Assembly: GCF_000714535.1 (NCBI RefSeq)
Contig: NZ_AUND01000042.1
Span: 52,747 to 116,746 of the forward strand
Reading direction: 5' to 3'
Source of the DNA: Thioclava pacifica DSM 10166
GTDB lineage: Bacteria; Pseudomonadota; Alphaproteobacteria; Rhodobacterales; Rhodobacteraceae
DNA: 64,000 bases
The notes beneath the pieces are model-generated. The model did not search any database and had not been told where the DNA came from. It worked only from the letters and a program-made list of their open reading frames with translations. How positions within the stretch are numbered: position 1 is the stretch's first letter; every line of letters starts with the position of its first letter. Shown piece by piece: positions 7,162-16,950 of the stretch. Made by a program: the position numbers and the translations under genes.

Positions 7162-9288
7162 TCAGCCCTTCGTAAGATCTTGCGGCCGGGTCTTCGGACG
7201 CGGCGTGGCATCGCCGGGCGTCTCGACCGGGAGCTCGTCTTGCGTGGCAGGCTCTGTGGCCCCTGTGTCGGTGGTGTCGGTGGCTGCCGCGTCAGTGGCG
7301 GCCGCATCCCCCGGCGTCTCGGTTGCATCGGCGGCAGGCTGCGCGGCCCCATCCGTCTGCGCATCCTCTGTCGGAGCGGCATCTTCGGTCGCGGGCGTAC
7401 CGTCATCGGTCACCGCGCCGTCCCAATGCGGCTCGCCTTCGGCTGCGGCATCGGCCGCGCTCGTTTCACCCTCGTCGACCGGAGCCTCGTCGAGCAGCAC
7501 AAATTCGATGCGGCGGTTCTCTTCGCGGCCTTCTTCGGTGTCATTCGTGGCGATCGGCTGGTCTTCGCCATAGCCTTTGGCCACAAGATTGCCGATCAGG
7601 ATGCCGCGATCGAGCAGGCCGCGGATCACCGCCTGGGCGCGCTCTTGCGAGAGTTGAAGGTTCATCTCCTCGCGGCCCTGATTGTCGGTATAGCCCGCGA
7701 CTTCCATGCGGAACTCGGTGCAGTTCTTCATCGCCCCGGCCAGCGCGTCGAGCGCGGGCAGGCTGTCGGTGGAGACCTGTGCCGAGCCAGGGTCGAAATT
7801 GACCTTCTGCTTGGCCAGCGCGCCATTGAGCCGGGCCACGCATTCCTTGCCAGTGGGCAGGGCCAGCGTCGGATCGAGGCGCTTGTCATAGCTGACCTTG
7901 AGATCCATCTGCACGCCTTCGCCAAGCTGGCTCGTCAGGATGCGCGAGATCGTGTCGGAGGCCTGAGCGTCGCCGCTCGTGCCGCTCACGGTGATCTTCT
8001 TCGGCGTCACGGTGACGGTGCCATCATGGAGCACTGCGAGCGCCTCGATCCCGGCCAGCGTGCGCACCGGCCAGCCCGCGGGCAGTTCCTTGTCGACGCG
8101 GGTCGCCCCATGCACGTTGTCATGGCCGAGCTTGGCGCGGGCGAAGCTTTCGACCGCTTCGCGCTGGCGCGCATCAACCACACGGCCTTTCAGTTCGACC
8201 TGGCCTTTGCCGTCGCGGGTGGCGATGAATTCTGCCTCGGCAGCCGTGGCGTTGGGAACAGGTTCCAGCGTGGCCTTGAGCGAGAAGACCGGCGGCAGGT
8301 TCGATTCCAGCTCGCCCACGACATCGTCGAACGTCTTCTGCGGCACGGTCGGTTTCGCATCGAGCGCGATGTCGGCATCCGAGAAGGTCACCGAGCCCGC
8401 CCCGAGTTGCCCCATCGCCTTGATCGCCATCTCGGCGGCGGTGGCCCAGTCGGTCGAAGGCGTGCCCATGCCGATCGTGCAGCTCAGCGTGCCCTTGGCC
8501 CCGGCCGCGCGCGCCGCGGCGAGGATGCGGTCGCGCGCCTTTTCGGTATCGGCCGAGCAGGCGTCGAAGCGCGCGCCGTCCTTGTCGACGATGAAACGCA
8601 GCGTGAAGGGGGTGATCACCGGGCGCGGCGCCGAGATGTCGAAATCGAGTTTCAGATTCGACGGGCGGCTGCGCGCGAGCGAAGTCTCTACCCGGCCTTT
8701 CTCCGCCACGCTGTCGGTGATCGCCTGAACCGAGACTTGCCCGGCCGTGACCGAGACCTTCGAGCGCGGCAGCGTCTCAAGCGTGCGCAGCCCGAATTGC
8801 ATCGCCTCGTCCCAATTGCCGGGCATCGGGTAATCGGCGCTCTCGAGCATGTCGGTCACGCCCTCCTCGCCAGCGACCTTGGAAAGTTTCTCGACGATGG
8901 CTTTGCGGTCGATCGAAGCGGGCACGAGGCCGATCAGAGAGATGCCGTTCTCGTTGCGCAGCATTTCGAGCGAGAAGGCGGGCGGCGTGATGTCCTTGGC
9001 GACCTCGGTGTCGGTGTTGTCCACCACACGCGAGCTGTCGACATATTTGTCCACCTCGGACACAGCGCGGAATCGCTCGGCCTCGGTGGGGGCGGTGCCG
9101 GCGAGGACGACCTGAAGACCGTCGGTATGGATATTCATCCAACCGTAGCCCTGCGCCTCCATTGCGACGCGCACCTCCTGCTTGGTGCTTTTCTCGATCA
9201 CGGTCGCGGCGCCGCCGGCAATCACGGCCGAGACAACGAGCGCGAGGACAAAGGCGGCAATCGTCAACAGGGTGGCGCGTGTGCGCAT
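7162..9288 (-). CDS. OmpA family protein with membrane anchor and acidic tail
   Basis: A 708-residue envelope protein. It starts with a hydrophobic segment (residues about 8-30) that could be an uncleaved anchor or a signal peptide. Residues about 40-500 contain several repeated alpha/beta units of BON-like character (for example GLQVVLAGTAPTEAERFRAV), also seen as LVPASIDRKAIVEKL. A C-terminal OmpA/MotB peptidoglycan-binding domain covers about 515-625, with the signatures GYTDNQGREEMNLQLSQERA and NRRIEF. The last 80 residues are low-complexity Ala/Thr/Asp/Glu. OmpA domains bind diaminopimelate in the cell wall. It leads a two-gene unit with the coiled-coil protein. Exact function is unknown. 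Confidence 0.88.
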   Translation of the reverse strand: MRTRATLLTIAAFVLALVVSAVIAGGAATVIEKSTKQEVRVAMEAQGYGWMNIHTDGLQVVLAGTAPTEAERFRAVSEVDKYVDSSRVVDNTDTEVAKDITPPAFSLEMLRNENGISLIGLVPASIDRKAIVEKLSKVAGEEGVTDMLESADYPMPGNWDEAMQFGLRTLETLPRSKVSVTAGQVSVQAITDSVAEKGRVETSLARSRPSNLKLDFDISAPRPVITPFTLRFIVDKDGARFDACSADTEKARDRILAAARAAGAKGTLSCTIGMGTPSTDWATAAEMAIKAMGQLGAGSVTFSDADIALDAKPTVPQKTFDDVVGELESNLPPVFSLKATLEPVPNATAAEAEFIATRDGKGQVELKGRVVDARQREAVESFARAKLGHDNVHGATRVDKELPAGWPVRTLAGIEALAVLHDGTVTVTPKKITVSGTSGDAQASDTISRILTSQLGEGVQMDLKVSYDKRLDPTLALPTGKECVARLNGALAKQKVNFDPGSAQVSTDSLPALDALAGAMKNCTEFRMEVAGYTDNQGREEMNLQLSQERAQAVIRGLLDRGILIGNLVAKGYGEDQPIATNDTEEGREENRRIEFVLLDEAPVDEGETSAADAAAEGEPHWDGAVTDDGTPATEDAAPTEDAQTDGAAQPAADATETPGDAAATDAAATDTTDTGATEPATQDELPVETPGDATPRPKTRPQDLTKG

Positions 9289-9365
9289 CTCTCAGGAGCC
9301 CTCCCCAGGGAATCTTTACCCGTGTTCCTTAAGGTGCGCGGGACAGGGGATCAATCGCAAGCGCG

Positions 9366-10346
9366 TTACACGATTGCGCCAGCGGCGAGAAACAGCGCAG
9401 CAATCAGGCCGGTATCGCGGTTCGCGCGGAAAAGCCGCAGGCAGATATCGGGGTCGTCGATGTCGAGCTGGCGCATCTGCCAGAGCATGTGCCAGCCCAT
9501 CGCCCAGGGCGCCAGCAGCGACAGGCCGAGCCGCAGCGGCGGCGCGTCGGGCATGAGCGCGCCCATCACCGCGGCGGTCATCAGCGTGACGGCCAGCATC
9601 AGGAACGCCCCCAGCCATTTTGCGCTGTTGTCGCCAAAGAGCCGCGCGGTGGATTTCACCCCGATCAGCGCGTCGTCCTCTTTGTCCTGATGGGCGTAGA
9701 TCGTGTCGTAGAAGAGCGTCCAGATCAGCCCCGAGAGGTAGAGAACCACGGGCGGCCATGTCAGCGTGCCGGTATGGGCCACCCAGGCCAGCAGCGCGCC
9801 CCAGTTGAAAGCGATGCCGAGAAAGACCTGCGGCCACCAGGTGAAGCGCTTGGCGAAGGGGTAGATCGCAACCGGCACGAGAGAGACGATCCCGAGGATG
9901 ATCGCGGGCGTGTTGAAGCTCAGCAGGATGGCGAAGGAAATCAGCGACTGGATCACCGCCCAGGCAAGCGCCTGTTTCACGCTCACCTGCCCCGAGGGGA
10001 TCGGGCGCGAGCGGGTGCGTGCGACGCCTGCGTCGATCTTGCGATCGGTGATGTCGTTCCAGGTGCAGCCCGCGCCGCGCATCAGGAACGCGCCGATCGC
10101 GCAGCCCACCGCGAGCCACAGGTCCATCCAGACGAAGCCACCAGTGGAGGAGGCCGCAAGCGCGATCCCCCACCAGCAGGGCAGCAGCAAAAGCCATGTA
10201 CCGATCGGGCGGTCGGCGCGGCTCAGGCGCAGATAGGGGCGCGTCCAGGCCGGGGCGAGCCGGTCCACCCAGTTGCCTCGATAGGCATCTGCCACGGTGC
10301 CTGCTACCTCGCCTGCCGCCTCTGGCGTTTCGCTTTTTCCGCTCAT
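9366..10346 (-). CDS. ubiA: 4-hydroxybenzoate polyprenyltransferase
   Basis: A 326-residue integral membrane prenyltransferase of the UbiA family that attaches the polyprenyl tail to 4-hydroxybenzoate in ubiquinone biosynthesis. Both aspartate-rich motifs are visible: NDITDRKID (the first NDxxD, in cytoplasmic loop 2-3) and YAHQDKEDD. Seven to nine hydrophobic helices follow the usual pattern, including GTWLLLLPCWWGIALA. The ATG at 10346 gives a 30-residue hydrophilic lead before the conserved WVDRLAP region, as in related bacteria. It diverges from rsmE with 12 bp between start codons, so each promoter must lie within the other coding region or overlap. Confidence 0.95.
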   Translation of the reverse strand: MSGKSETPEAAGEVAGTVADAYRGNWVDRLAPAWTRPYLRLSRADRPIGTWLLLLPCWWGIALAASSTGGFVWMDLWLAVGCAIGAFLMRGAGCTWNDITDRKIDAGVARTRSRPIPSGQVSVKQALAWAVIQSLISFAILLSFNTPAIILGIVSLVPVAIYPFAKRFTWWPQVFLGIAFNWGALLAWVAHTGTLTWPPVVLYLSGLIWTLFYDTIYAHQDKEDDALIGVKSTARLFGDNSAKWLGAFLMLAVTLMTAAVMGALMPDAPPLRLGLSLLAPWAMGWHMLWQMRQLDIDDPDICLRLFRANRDTGLIAALFLAAGAIV

Positions 10347-10358
10347 AAAGTCCGCCTC

Positions 10359-11084
10359 ATGGAACGTGCCAAGATCAGGCTCTGTGTAGAGCACCCATTG
10401 GGCGCGGGGCAAGCCGTGCCTCTGACGCAGGATGAGGCGCATTACCTTTTCGCGGTGATGCGGCTGGAGGTCGGTGCGCGCGTCGCGCTGTTCAACGGTC
10501 GCGACGGGGAATGGACGGCGGAAGTCGTGGAGGCCCACAAGAAGCGCGGCGTTCTGGCCTGCGTGGAACAGGCCGCGCCGCAGCTGGCCCCGCCCGATCT
10601 GTGGCTGATCTTCGCGCCGATCAAGAAGGAACGCACCGATTTCATCGTCGAGAAGGCGACCGAGCTGGGCTGCGCGAAAGTGCTGCCGGTGCAGACCGAG
10701 TTCACCAATTCCGCGCGCATCCGGCAGGATCGGTTGCAGGCGCATGCCAAGGAAGCGGCCGAGCAATGTCTGGGCACTTATGTGCCGCCCGTCGAAGATC
10801 TGGAGCCGCTGAAGAAACTGCTGGCAAGTTGGGACCCGGCGCGCCGCATCCTCTGGGCCGACGAGGCACTGGTCGGTCCCGCCGAGACGCTTGCGGGGCT
10901 CGCACCCGGCCCCTGGGCGATCCTGATCGGTCCCGAGGGCGGGTTCTCGGAGGGCGAGCGCGAGACGCTCCGCAGCCTCGATTTCGTCACCCCGGTCAGC
11001 CTCGGCCCGCGCATCCTGCGCGCCGATACCGCCGTCTGTGCGGCCATCACGCTCTGGCAATCGGCGCTGGGGGACTGGCGGTGA
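10359..11084 (+). CDS. rsmE: 16S rRNA (uracil(1498)-N(3))-methyltransferase
   Basis: A 241-residue SPOUT methyltransferase that methylates N3 of U1498 in 16S rRNA using S-adenosylmethionine. The N-terminal PUA-like domain (residues 1-70) contains HYLFAVMRLEVGARVALFNG. The C-terminal SPOUT knot carries the SAM-binding GPEGGFSEGE (about 194-203) and LGPRILRADTA, both hallmark motifs. The ATG at 10359 is the first Met before the conserved RIKLCVE-like strand. Its stop overlaps the next gene by 4 bases (GTGA), so the two are translationally coupled. Confidence 0.95.
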   Translation: MERAKIRLCVEHPLGAGQAVPLTQDEAHYLFAVMRLEVGARVALFNGRDGEWTAEVVEAHKKRGVLACVEQAAPQLAPPDLWLIFAPIKKERTDFIVEKATELGCAKVLPVQTEFTNSARIRQDRLQAHAKEAAEQCLGTYVPPVEDLEPLKKLLASWDPARRILWADEALVGPAETLAGLAPGPWAILIGPEGGFSEGERETLRSLDFVTPVSLGPRILRADTAVCAAITLWQSALGDWR

Positions 11085-11617
11085 TCCGTCCCGAGGTTGC
11101 GCAAGGCTTCAAGCGTTGGGGAGAGGTGATCACGGCAGGCGCGGTGGTGGCTTTTGGCGCATGGCTGATCTGGCTCGGGGGCTATCTGCTCATGACGCTG
11201 GGCGCGGTCGCAGTGGCGCTGGGCCTTGGGTGGGCGCTGATCGGCTGGCGCCGGATGCGGTTTTCGCGCGATGTCGGCGCGCCCGGTCTGGTCGAAATCG
11301 ACGAGGGCCGGATCTCCTATTTCGCGGCCTCGCGGGCACGCGCCATCGCGGGGCCGGGCAGCAATGTCACGGCGTTGGGGATGGGGGGCGAGCTGGCGCT
11401 ACGCGAGTTGGCCGAGATCCGGCTTTTGAACCTGCAAGGCAAGCAATACTGGCGGCTGCGCAGCGGCGCAGGCGAGGCGCTGCTGATCCCGCTCGATGCT
11501 GCGGGCGCGAATGCGCTTTACGATGCCTTCGCGAGCCTGCCCGGGATCGACATGGGCAAGCTCTCGGCGGCGCTTGATCGCGAGCTCGCCGCACAAAGCC
11601 TGTGGACGCGGCGATAG
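11081..11617 (+). CDS. Hypothetical two-helix membrane protein
   Basis: A 178-residue protein starting with GTG that overlaps the rsmE stop codon. Two close transmembrane helices (residues about 16-55) are followed by a soluble domain of about 120 residues with alternating strands (GLVEIDEGRISYFA, ELALRELAEIRLL) that resembles a PH-like bacterial domain. No named family could be assigned with confidence. Coupling to rsmE is common for this gene in related bacteria, but no functional link is known to me. Confidence 0.75.
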   Translation: MIRPEVAQGFKRWGEVITAGAVVAFGAWLIWLGGYLLMTLGAVAVALGLGWALIGWRRMRFSRDVGAPGLVEIDEGRISYFAASRARAIAGPGSNVTALGMGGELALRELAEIRLLNLQGKQYWRLRSGAGEALLIPLDAAGANALYDAFASLPGIDMGKLSAALDRELAAQSLWTRR

Positions 11618-11686
11618 GTTTCGCGCTTGACTTGGGCCATCCCCCGCGCCACCTGTGGCGTTCCTTGAGACGACGCGAGAGCAGAC

Positions 11687-13057
11687 ATGTCCATTCCGCA
11701 GCAGGGCGGCGGCCCGATCGAACGGTTCGAGCAACTGGCAGAGTTCCTTGCCGAGGGGGAAAAACCCCGAGAGCAATGGCGCATCGGCACCGAGCACGAG
11801 AAATTCGGCTATTGCGAAGACAAGCAACTGCCGCTGCCCTATGACGGGCCGCGCTCGATCAAAGCGATGCTGGAAGGGCTGCGCGATCGCTTCGGCTGGA
11901 AGCCGGTCGAAGAGCAGGGCAACATCATCGGGTTGGAGCTCAATGGCGCCAATGTCAGCCTCGAGCCGGGCGGGCAGCTGGAGCTCTCCGGTGCGCCGCT
12001 CGAGACGATCCACCAGACCTGCGACGAGGTGAACGAGCACCTGCGCGAGGTCCATGAAGTCGCCGACAAGATCGGCGCGCGCTTCATCGGGCTGGGGGCC
12101 GCGCCGATCTGGACGCAGGACCAGATGCCGATGATGCCGAAGGGCCGCTACCGGCTGATGACCGATTACATGGGCCGCGTGGGCGAGCTTGGCACGCAGA
12201 TGATGTATCGCACCTGCACCGTGCAGGTGAATCTCGATTTCGCCTCTGAGGCTGACATGGTGCAGAAGATGCGCGTGGCGCTGTCGCTGCAACCCGTGGC
12301 GACGGCGCTCTTCGCCAATTCGCCCTTCCTCGATGGCAAGCCGAACGGGATGAAATCGTGGCGCTCGCATATCTGGCAGAACCTCGATGATGCGCGCACC
12401 GGTATGTTGCCCTTCATGTTTGAGCAGGGCGCGGGCTACGAGGCCTATGTGAACTACGTGCTCGATGTGCCGATGTATTTCGTCTATCGCGACGGGAAAT
12501 ATATCAACGCTCTGGGCCAGTCCTTCCGCGACTTCCTCAAGGGCGAGCTGCCCGCGCTGCCGGGCGAGAAGCCGACGCTGAGCGACTGGGCCGATCACCT
12601 GACCACCGTTTTCCCCGAGGCGCGCACCAAGAAATATATCGAGATGCGCGGCGCCGATGGCGGCCCGTGGCGGCGCCTGTGCGCGCTGCCCGCGCTCTGG
12701 GTCGGGCTGCTCTACGACCAGTCCGCGCTCGATGCCGCCTGGGATCTGGTCAAGGACTGGGATCACGAGACCCGCGAGGGGCTGCGCCGCGCGGCGGCGG
12801 TCGATGCGCTGCAGGGCGAGTTCAACGGGATCAATCTGCACGATCTCGCCCGCGAGACGGTGGCGATCGCGAAATCCGGTCTGGCGGCGCGGGCGAAGCC
12901 CGGCGCGAACGGGCTCATTCCGGATGAGACCCATTTCCTCAACGCGCTGGAAGAGAGCGTCGAGACGGGCCGGGTGCCTGCAGACGAACTGCTCGAGAAA
13001 TACCACGGCGAGTGGAATGGCGATCTGAGCAAGATCTACGCCGAATACAGCTACTGA
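11687..13057 (+). CDS. gshA: Glutamate--cysteine ligase (plant/alphaproteobacterial type)
   Basis: A 456-residue ligase for the first step of glutathione synthesis, joining glutamate and cysteine with ATP. The sequence follows the plant-type group found in alphaproteobacteria: RIGTEHEKFGY near residue 35 (glutamate/metal site), LEPGGQLELSGAPL, and MMYRTCTVQVNLDF. Length agrees with this group. A -35-like TTGACT lies at 11627-11632, about 60 bases before the start. Convergent with the sirtuin gene downstream; gshB is not in the window. Confidence 0.95.
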   Translation: MSIPQQGGGPIERFEQLAEFLAEGEKPREQWRIGTEHEKFGYCEDKQLPLPYDGPRSIKAMLEGLRDRFGWKPVEEQGNIIGLELNGANVSLEPGGQLELSGAPLETIHQTCDEVNEHLREVHEVADKIGARFIGLGAAPIWTQDQMPMMPKGRYRLMTDYMGRVGELGTQMMYRTCTVQVNLDFASEADMVQKMRVALSLQPVATALFANSPFLDGKPNGMKSWRSHIWQNLDDARTGMLPFMFEQGAGYEAYVNYVLDVPMYFVYRDGKYINALGQSFRDFLKGELPALPGEKPTLSDWADHLTTVFPEARTKKYIEMRGADGGPWRRLCALPALWVGLLYDQSALDAAWDLVKDWDHETREGLRRAAAVDALQGEFNGINLHDLARETVAIAKSGLAARAKPGANGLIPDETHFLNALEESVETGRVPADELLEKYHGEWNGDLSKIYAEYSY

Positions 13058-13103
13058 CGAGAGGGTGGGGCGGTCTGTTGCGCCCAGTCCTTTGTCACGC
13101 GCC

Positions 13104-13793
13104 TCAGCCCAGCCGCTCGCGCACCCATTCGGGCACCAGCACGCTTGCCGGACCCTGGCGCGCCTCGTCGAACATCGAGCGGCCCGCCGAGGGTTCGAGG
13201 TTCAGCTCCAGCGTCGGCACGCCCGCATGCATCGCATCTGCCACGAATCCTGCGGCGGGATAGACATTCCCGCTTGTCCCGATCGAGACGAAGAGGTCCG
13301 CCGCGCGCAGCGCGTGCCAGATTTCTTCCATCCGGTAGGGCATCTCGCCGAACCAGACGATATCGGGGCGGGTGGCCTGTGCGCCGCAAGAGGGGCAGGT
13401 ATCGCTGGGCGACATCACCTCGGGCGCGGGCCAGCGGTGCTCGCAGGAATGACATAGCGCGCCGAAGAGCGAGCCGTGCATATGGAGCACGTTTTGCGAG
13501 CCGCCGCGCTCGTGCAGGTCATCGACATTCTGCGTGACGATCAGAACCTCGTGACCCGGATCGGCCTCGAGTTCGGCCAGCGCGGTATGGGCTGGGTTGG
13601 GCGCGGCCGCCGTCGCTGCGGCCCGGCGGGCGTTGTAGAAACGGTGCACCAGCGCGGGGTCGTGCATAAAGCCCTCGGGGGTCGCGACATCCTCGATCCG
13701 GTGCTCTTCCCAAAGCCCGTCGCTGGCGCGGAAGGTCCGGATCCCGCTTTCGGCGGAAATGCCCGCGCCTGTCAAAATCACGATCTTGGCCAT
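13104..13793 (-). CDS. cobB: NAD-dependent protein deacylase (sirtuin)
   Basis: A 229-residue class III sirtuin. It removes acetyl or succinyl groups from lysines with NAD+ consumption. Visible motifs are GAGISAESGIRTFR at the NAD pocket, QNVDDLHERGG with the catalytic His following at HMHGS, and two zinc-binding cysteine pairs (CHSC and CPSC). The ATG at 13793 starts exactly at the conserved IVILTGAG strand; a longer upstream frame has no family similarity. It diverges from the phosphatase gene with 28 bp between starts. Confidence 0.93.
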   Translation of the reverse strand: MAKIVILTGAGISAESGIRTFRASDGLWEEHRIEDVATPEGFMHDPALVHRFYNARRAAATAAAPNPAHTALAELEADPGHEVLIVTQNVDDLHERGGSQNVLHMHGSLFGALCHSCEHRWPAPEVMSPSDTCPSCGAQATRPDIVWFGEMPYRMEEIWHALRAADLFVSIGTSGNVYPAAGFVADAMHAGVPTLELNLEPSAGRSMFDEARQGPASVLVPEWVRERLG

Positions 13794-13821
13794 CGCTCTG
13801 CCCTCCGCTATCACTTGCCCT

Positions 13822-14292
13822 ATGCGTATCCTGTTTCTCTGCCTTGGCAATATCTGCCGCTCACCCGCCGCCGAAGCGGTGACCCGTCACAAAGCCCGCG
13901 CGGCGGGGCTCGATATCGAGTTCGACAGTGCCGGCACTGGCGATTGGCATGTGGGCGAGCCGCCCTACGGCCCGATGATCGAGGCGGCCGAGGCGCGTGG
14001 TTATGACATGCGCTCCTTGCGGGCCCGCCAGATCGCGCCTGCCGACTATGACGCTTTCGATGTGATCCTTGCGATGGACGAGAACAACCTGCGCAACGCG
14101 CTCGACGTGGCCCCGCGCCAGATGAGCGCGCAGGTGCAGATGTTCATCGACGGACCGAACGGGCCGCAGAATGTGCCCGATCCCTATTACACGCGAGATT
14201 TCGAGGCGGCGCTCGACCTGATCGAGGCGGGCGCCGAGGCGCTCGTTGCTGATCTTCTGGCTGACGAAGAAGAGAAGCGGCGCGGGAGCTGA
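13822..14292 (+). CDS. Low molecular weight protein-tyrosine phosphatase
   Basis: A 156-residue cytoplasmic phosphatase. The P-loop C-x5-R-S is CLGNICRS (Cys7, Arg13) and the general-acid loop is DPYY (about residues 123-126), so all catalytic residues are present. Length matches the family. No Wzc-like tyrosine kinase or capsule gene is nearby, so the substrate is unknown; this type also occurs as a stand-alone phosphatase. The start at 13822 precedes the conserved RILFLCLGN strand. Confidence 0.93.
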   Translation: MRILFLCLGNICRSPAAEAVTRHKARAAGLDIEFDSAGTGDWHVGEPPYGPMIEAAEARGYDMRSLRARQIAPADYDAFDVILAMDENNLRNALDVAPRQMSAQVQMFIDGPNGPQNVPDPYYTRDFEAALDLIEAGAEALVADLLADEEEKRRGS

Positions 14293-14320
14293 TCTCCCGC
14301 GCGCAGCCGGACCCGGAGCT

Positions 14321-14632
14321 TTACTGGCTGCAATAGCTCTCTGCGGTCGAGGCGAAGTTCTTGTAGCGGTCCCAGAAATCCGAATCCGACTGGCGGTCGG
14401 ACATGCGCACTTCCTGCGCGCGGTCGGGGTCGTGGAAGAAGCCGGCTGCGCGACGCTGATCACGGTTGCTCAGCGTCATGTCTGCAACCTTCTGGATGCA
14501 GCCGCAGAGCGCCGGGCTGCCCGCGCGTCCCGCTTTCATACAGGCGTTGCCAACCGGACCGGCCGAAACGCTCGTGGCCAGCGCCATCGCGCCGGCGAAT
14601 GCACAGATTCCGAATGTCGTCTTGAAAGTCAT
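14321..14632 (-). CDS. Small secreted protein of unknown function
   Basis: A 103-residue protein with a clear signal peptide (cleavage expected after residue 24, SVSA). The mature part of about 79 residues has four cysteines (two in ALCGCIQ, one near each end) that could form two disulfide bonds in the periplasm, and the conserved-looking segments NRDQRRAAGFFHDP and SDRQSDSDFW. I recall homologues in Rhodobacterales carrying the label arginine transporter, but nothing here supports transport. Convergent with the phosphatase gene. Confidence 0.75.
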   Translation of the reverse strand: MTFKTTFGICAFAGAMALATSVSAGPVGNACMKAGRAGSPALCGCIQKVADMTLSNRDQRRAAGFFHDPDRAQEVRMSDRQSDSDFWDRYKNFASTAESYCSQ

Positions 14633-14835
14633 TGCACTGCCCCTTGCATTGCGGTCGACGTCAGATGCGCCGATCCTGCCTCGTTATTTGTCCCGCATTC
14701 TAACGGAAATTCAAAAGGCAGGCAATGAAACAGGCGGGTTTCCGCCGGTCGCGCGAAGGTGCGGGAACCGGGCCGCAATCGGTCGGGGGCAGGGGAGGAC
14801 GACCCCCTAGATCTGGAGACCTCCCCGTGGTCCGA

Positions 14836-15027
14836 TCACTCCTCGACGGGCGTTGCCTCGTAGCCTGCAGCCTTGAGCGCGCTGAGCACGGTGGATTCGG
14901 GCAGGCCCGAGACCTCGATCTCACGATCCTCGAGATAGACATCGGCGCGCCCGCCAACCTCTTCGATCGCGGCTTCGACGGCGGCCTTGCAATGGCCACA
15001 GGTCATGTTCGGCACGGAAAAGATCAT
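14836..15027 (-). CDS. Heavy-metal-associated (HMA) domain protein, copper-chaperone-like
   Basis: A 63-residue single HMA domain with the metal-binding MTCGHC (Cys10 and Cys13) and the usual beta-alpha-beta-beta-alpha-beta pattern. Such proteins carry Cu(I) in the cytoplasm to a P-type ATPase, but no such ATPase or CueR regulator is adjacent. A strong ribosome binding site (CAGGAG) precedes the ATG, and on the minus strand upstream there is a possible promoter TTGACC-N18-CATATC without an obvious CueR dyad. Confidence 0.88.
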   Translation of the reverse strand: MIFSVPNMTCGHCKAAVEAAIEEVGGRADVYLEDREIEVSGLPESTVLSALKAAGYEATPVEE

Positions 15028-15145
15028 GGCTGCATCTCCTGAGTTGCTTGCCCGAGATATGTTGCTCGACAGGATGAAAGGTCAATGGGTGCGGCACGCT
15101 CAATCCCTCTTCCCGGCCCTCATTTTCCCCTGTATACGCGCGCCC

Positions 15146-16945
15146 ATGACAGATCTTGATCGCATCCGCAATTTCTCCATCGTGGCGCATATCGACCACG
15201 GCAAATCCACGCTTGCCGACCGGCTCATCCAGCTGACCGGCACGGTGGCCGAACGCGACATGAAGGAGCAGCTCCTTGATGCGATGGATATCGAACGTGA
15301 GCGCGGCATCACGATCAAGGCCAACTCGGTGCGGATCGAATATCCCGCCAAGGACGGCAACACCTATATCCTGAACCTAATCGACACCCCCGGCCACGTG
15401 GACTTCGCCTATGAGGTCTCGCGCTCGATGCAGGCGGTCGAAGGCTCGCTGCTGGTGGTCGATGCCTCTCAGGGCGTCGAGGCACAGACGCTGGCGAACG
15501 TGTATCAGGCGATCGACGCGGATCACGAGATCGTCCCGGTGCTCAACAAGATCGACCTGCCGGCGGCAGAGCCGCAGCGGGTGAAGGAGCAGATCGAGGA
15601 CGTCATCGGGATCGACGCCTCCGACGCGGTCGAGATCTCGGCCAAGACCGGCCTCGGTATCCCGGATGTTCTGGAAGCGATCGTTCACCGTCTTCCCGCG
15701 CCCAAGGGCGAGCGCGATGCGCCGCTCAAGGCGATGCTGGTCGACTCTTGGTATGACAGCTATCTCGGCGTCGTCGTTCTGATCCGCGTCATGGATGGCG
15801 TGATCCGCAAGGGCGACCAGATCAAGATGATGAAGACGGGGGCGACCTACAAGCTCGACCGTCTCGCCGTTCTCAAGCCGCAGATGGTCAATATCGACGA
15901 GCTCGGCCCGGGCGAGATCGGCGTCTTCACCGCTTCGATCAAACAGGTGCGCGACACCAAGGTTGGCGACACGATCACCCACGAGAAGAAACCCTGCGCG
16001 CAGGCGCTGCCGGGCTTCAAACCCTCGATCCCGGTCGTGTTCTGCGGCCTCTTCCCGGTCGATGCGAACGATTTCGAAGCGCTGCGCGACGCGATCGAGA
16101 AACTGCAGCTGAACGACGCGAGTTTCTCGGCCGAGATGGAAACCTCCGCCGCGCTCGGCTTCGGCTTCCGCTGCGGTTTCCTGGGGCTTTTGCACCTCGA
16201 AGTGGTGCGCGACCGGCTGGAGCGCGAATACGATCTCGACCTGATCACCACCGCGCCCTCGGTCGTGTTCAAGCTGTTCATGAAGGATGGCGAGGTGCGC
16301 GATCTGCACAACCCCGCCGACATGCCCGACCTCACTTACGTCGATCATATCGAGGAGCCGCGCATCAAGGCGACGATCCTCGTGCCCGACGAATATCTGG
16401 GCGATGTGCTCAAGCTCTGTCAGGACCGCCGCGGCATCCAGCTCGACCTGACCTATGCAGGTTCGCGCGCGATGGTGGTCTATGACCTGCCACTGGCCGA
16501 GGTCGTGTTCGACTTCTACGACCGTCTGAAATCGGTCACCAAGGGCTATGCGAGCTTCGATTACCAGATCACCGAATATCGCGAGGACAACCTCGTGAAG
16601 ATGTCGATCCTGGTGAATGACGAGCCCGTGGATGCGCTCTCGATCATGGTGCATCGCGACCGCGCCGAGGCGCGGGGCCGCGCGATGTGCGAGAAGCTGA
16701 AAGACCTGATCCCGCGTCACATGTTCAAGATCCCGATCCAGGCCGCGATAGGCGGCCGCGTGATCGCGCGCGAGACGCTGAGCGCGATGCGCAAGGACGT
16801 GACCGCGAAATGCTACGGCGGGGACGCGACCCGGAAGAAGAAGCTTCTTGAAAAGCAGAAGGCCGGTAAGAAGAAGATGCGCCAGTTCGGGAAGGTGGAA
16901 ATCCCGCAATCGGCGTTCATCGCCGCGCTCAAGATGGATGAATGA
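15146..16945 (+). CDS. lepA: Elongation factor 4 (back-translocating GTPase)
   Basis: A 599-residue translational GTPase, exactly the family length. G1 (AHIDHGKS), G3 (DTPGHVDF) and G4 (NKID) are intact, and the LepA-specific C-terminal domain is present and ends in AALKMDE. LepA acts on stalled or mistranslocated ribosomes and influences initiation. The ATG at 15146 is chosen because [19 protein letters not shown] is the conserved N-terminus. It is a single-gene unit with its own terminator. Confidence 0.97.
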   Translation: MTDLDRIRNFSIVAHIDHGKSTLADRLIQLTGTVAERDMKEQLLDAMDIERERGITIKANSVRIEYPAKDGNTYILNLIDTPGHVDFAYEVSRSMQAVEGSLLVVDASQGVEAQTLANVYQAIDADHEIVPVLNKIDLPAAEPQRVKEQIEDVIGIDASDAVEISAKTGLGIPDVLEAIVHRLPAPKGERDAPLKAMLVDSWYDSYLGVVVLIRVMDGVIRKGDQIKMMKTGATYKLDRLAVLKPQMVNIDELGPGEIGVFTASIKQVRDTKVGDTITHEKKPCAQALPGFKPSIPVVFCGLFPVDANDFEALRDAIEKLQLNDASFSAEMETSAALGFGFRCGFLGLLHLEVVRDRLEREYDLDLITTAPSVVFKLFMKDGEVRDLHNPADMPDLTYVDHIEEPRIKATILVPDEYLGDVLKLCQDRRGIQLDLTYAGSRAMVVYDLPLAEVVFDFYDRLKSVTKGYASFDYQITEYREDNLVKMSILVNDEPVDALSIMVHRDRAEARGRAMCEKLKDLIPRHMFKIPIQAAIGGRVIARETLSAMRKDVTAKCYGGDATRKKKLLEKQKAGKKKMRQFGKVEIPQSAFIAALKMDE

Positions 16946-16950
16946 GATAG

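Noticed and set aside
14321..14632. Arginine transporter label for the small secreted protein
   Set aside because: No membrane segments beyond the signal peptide and no transporter domain.
15040..15080. CueR operator upstream of the HMA-domain gene
   Set aside because: A TTGACC with long spacer is present on the minus strand but there is no dyad in the spacer and no CueR gene.
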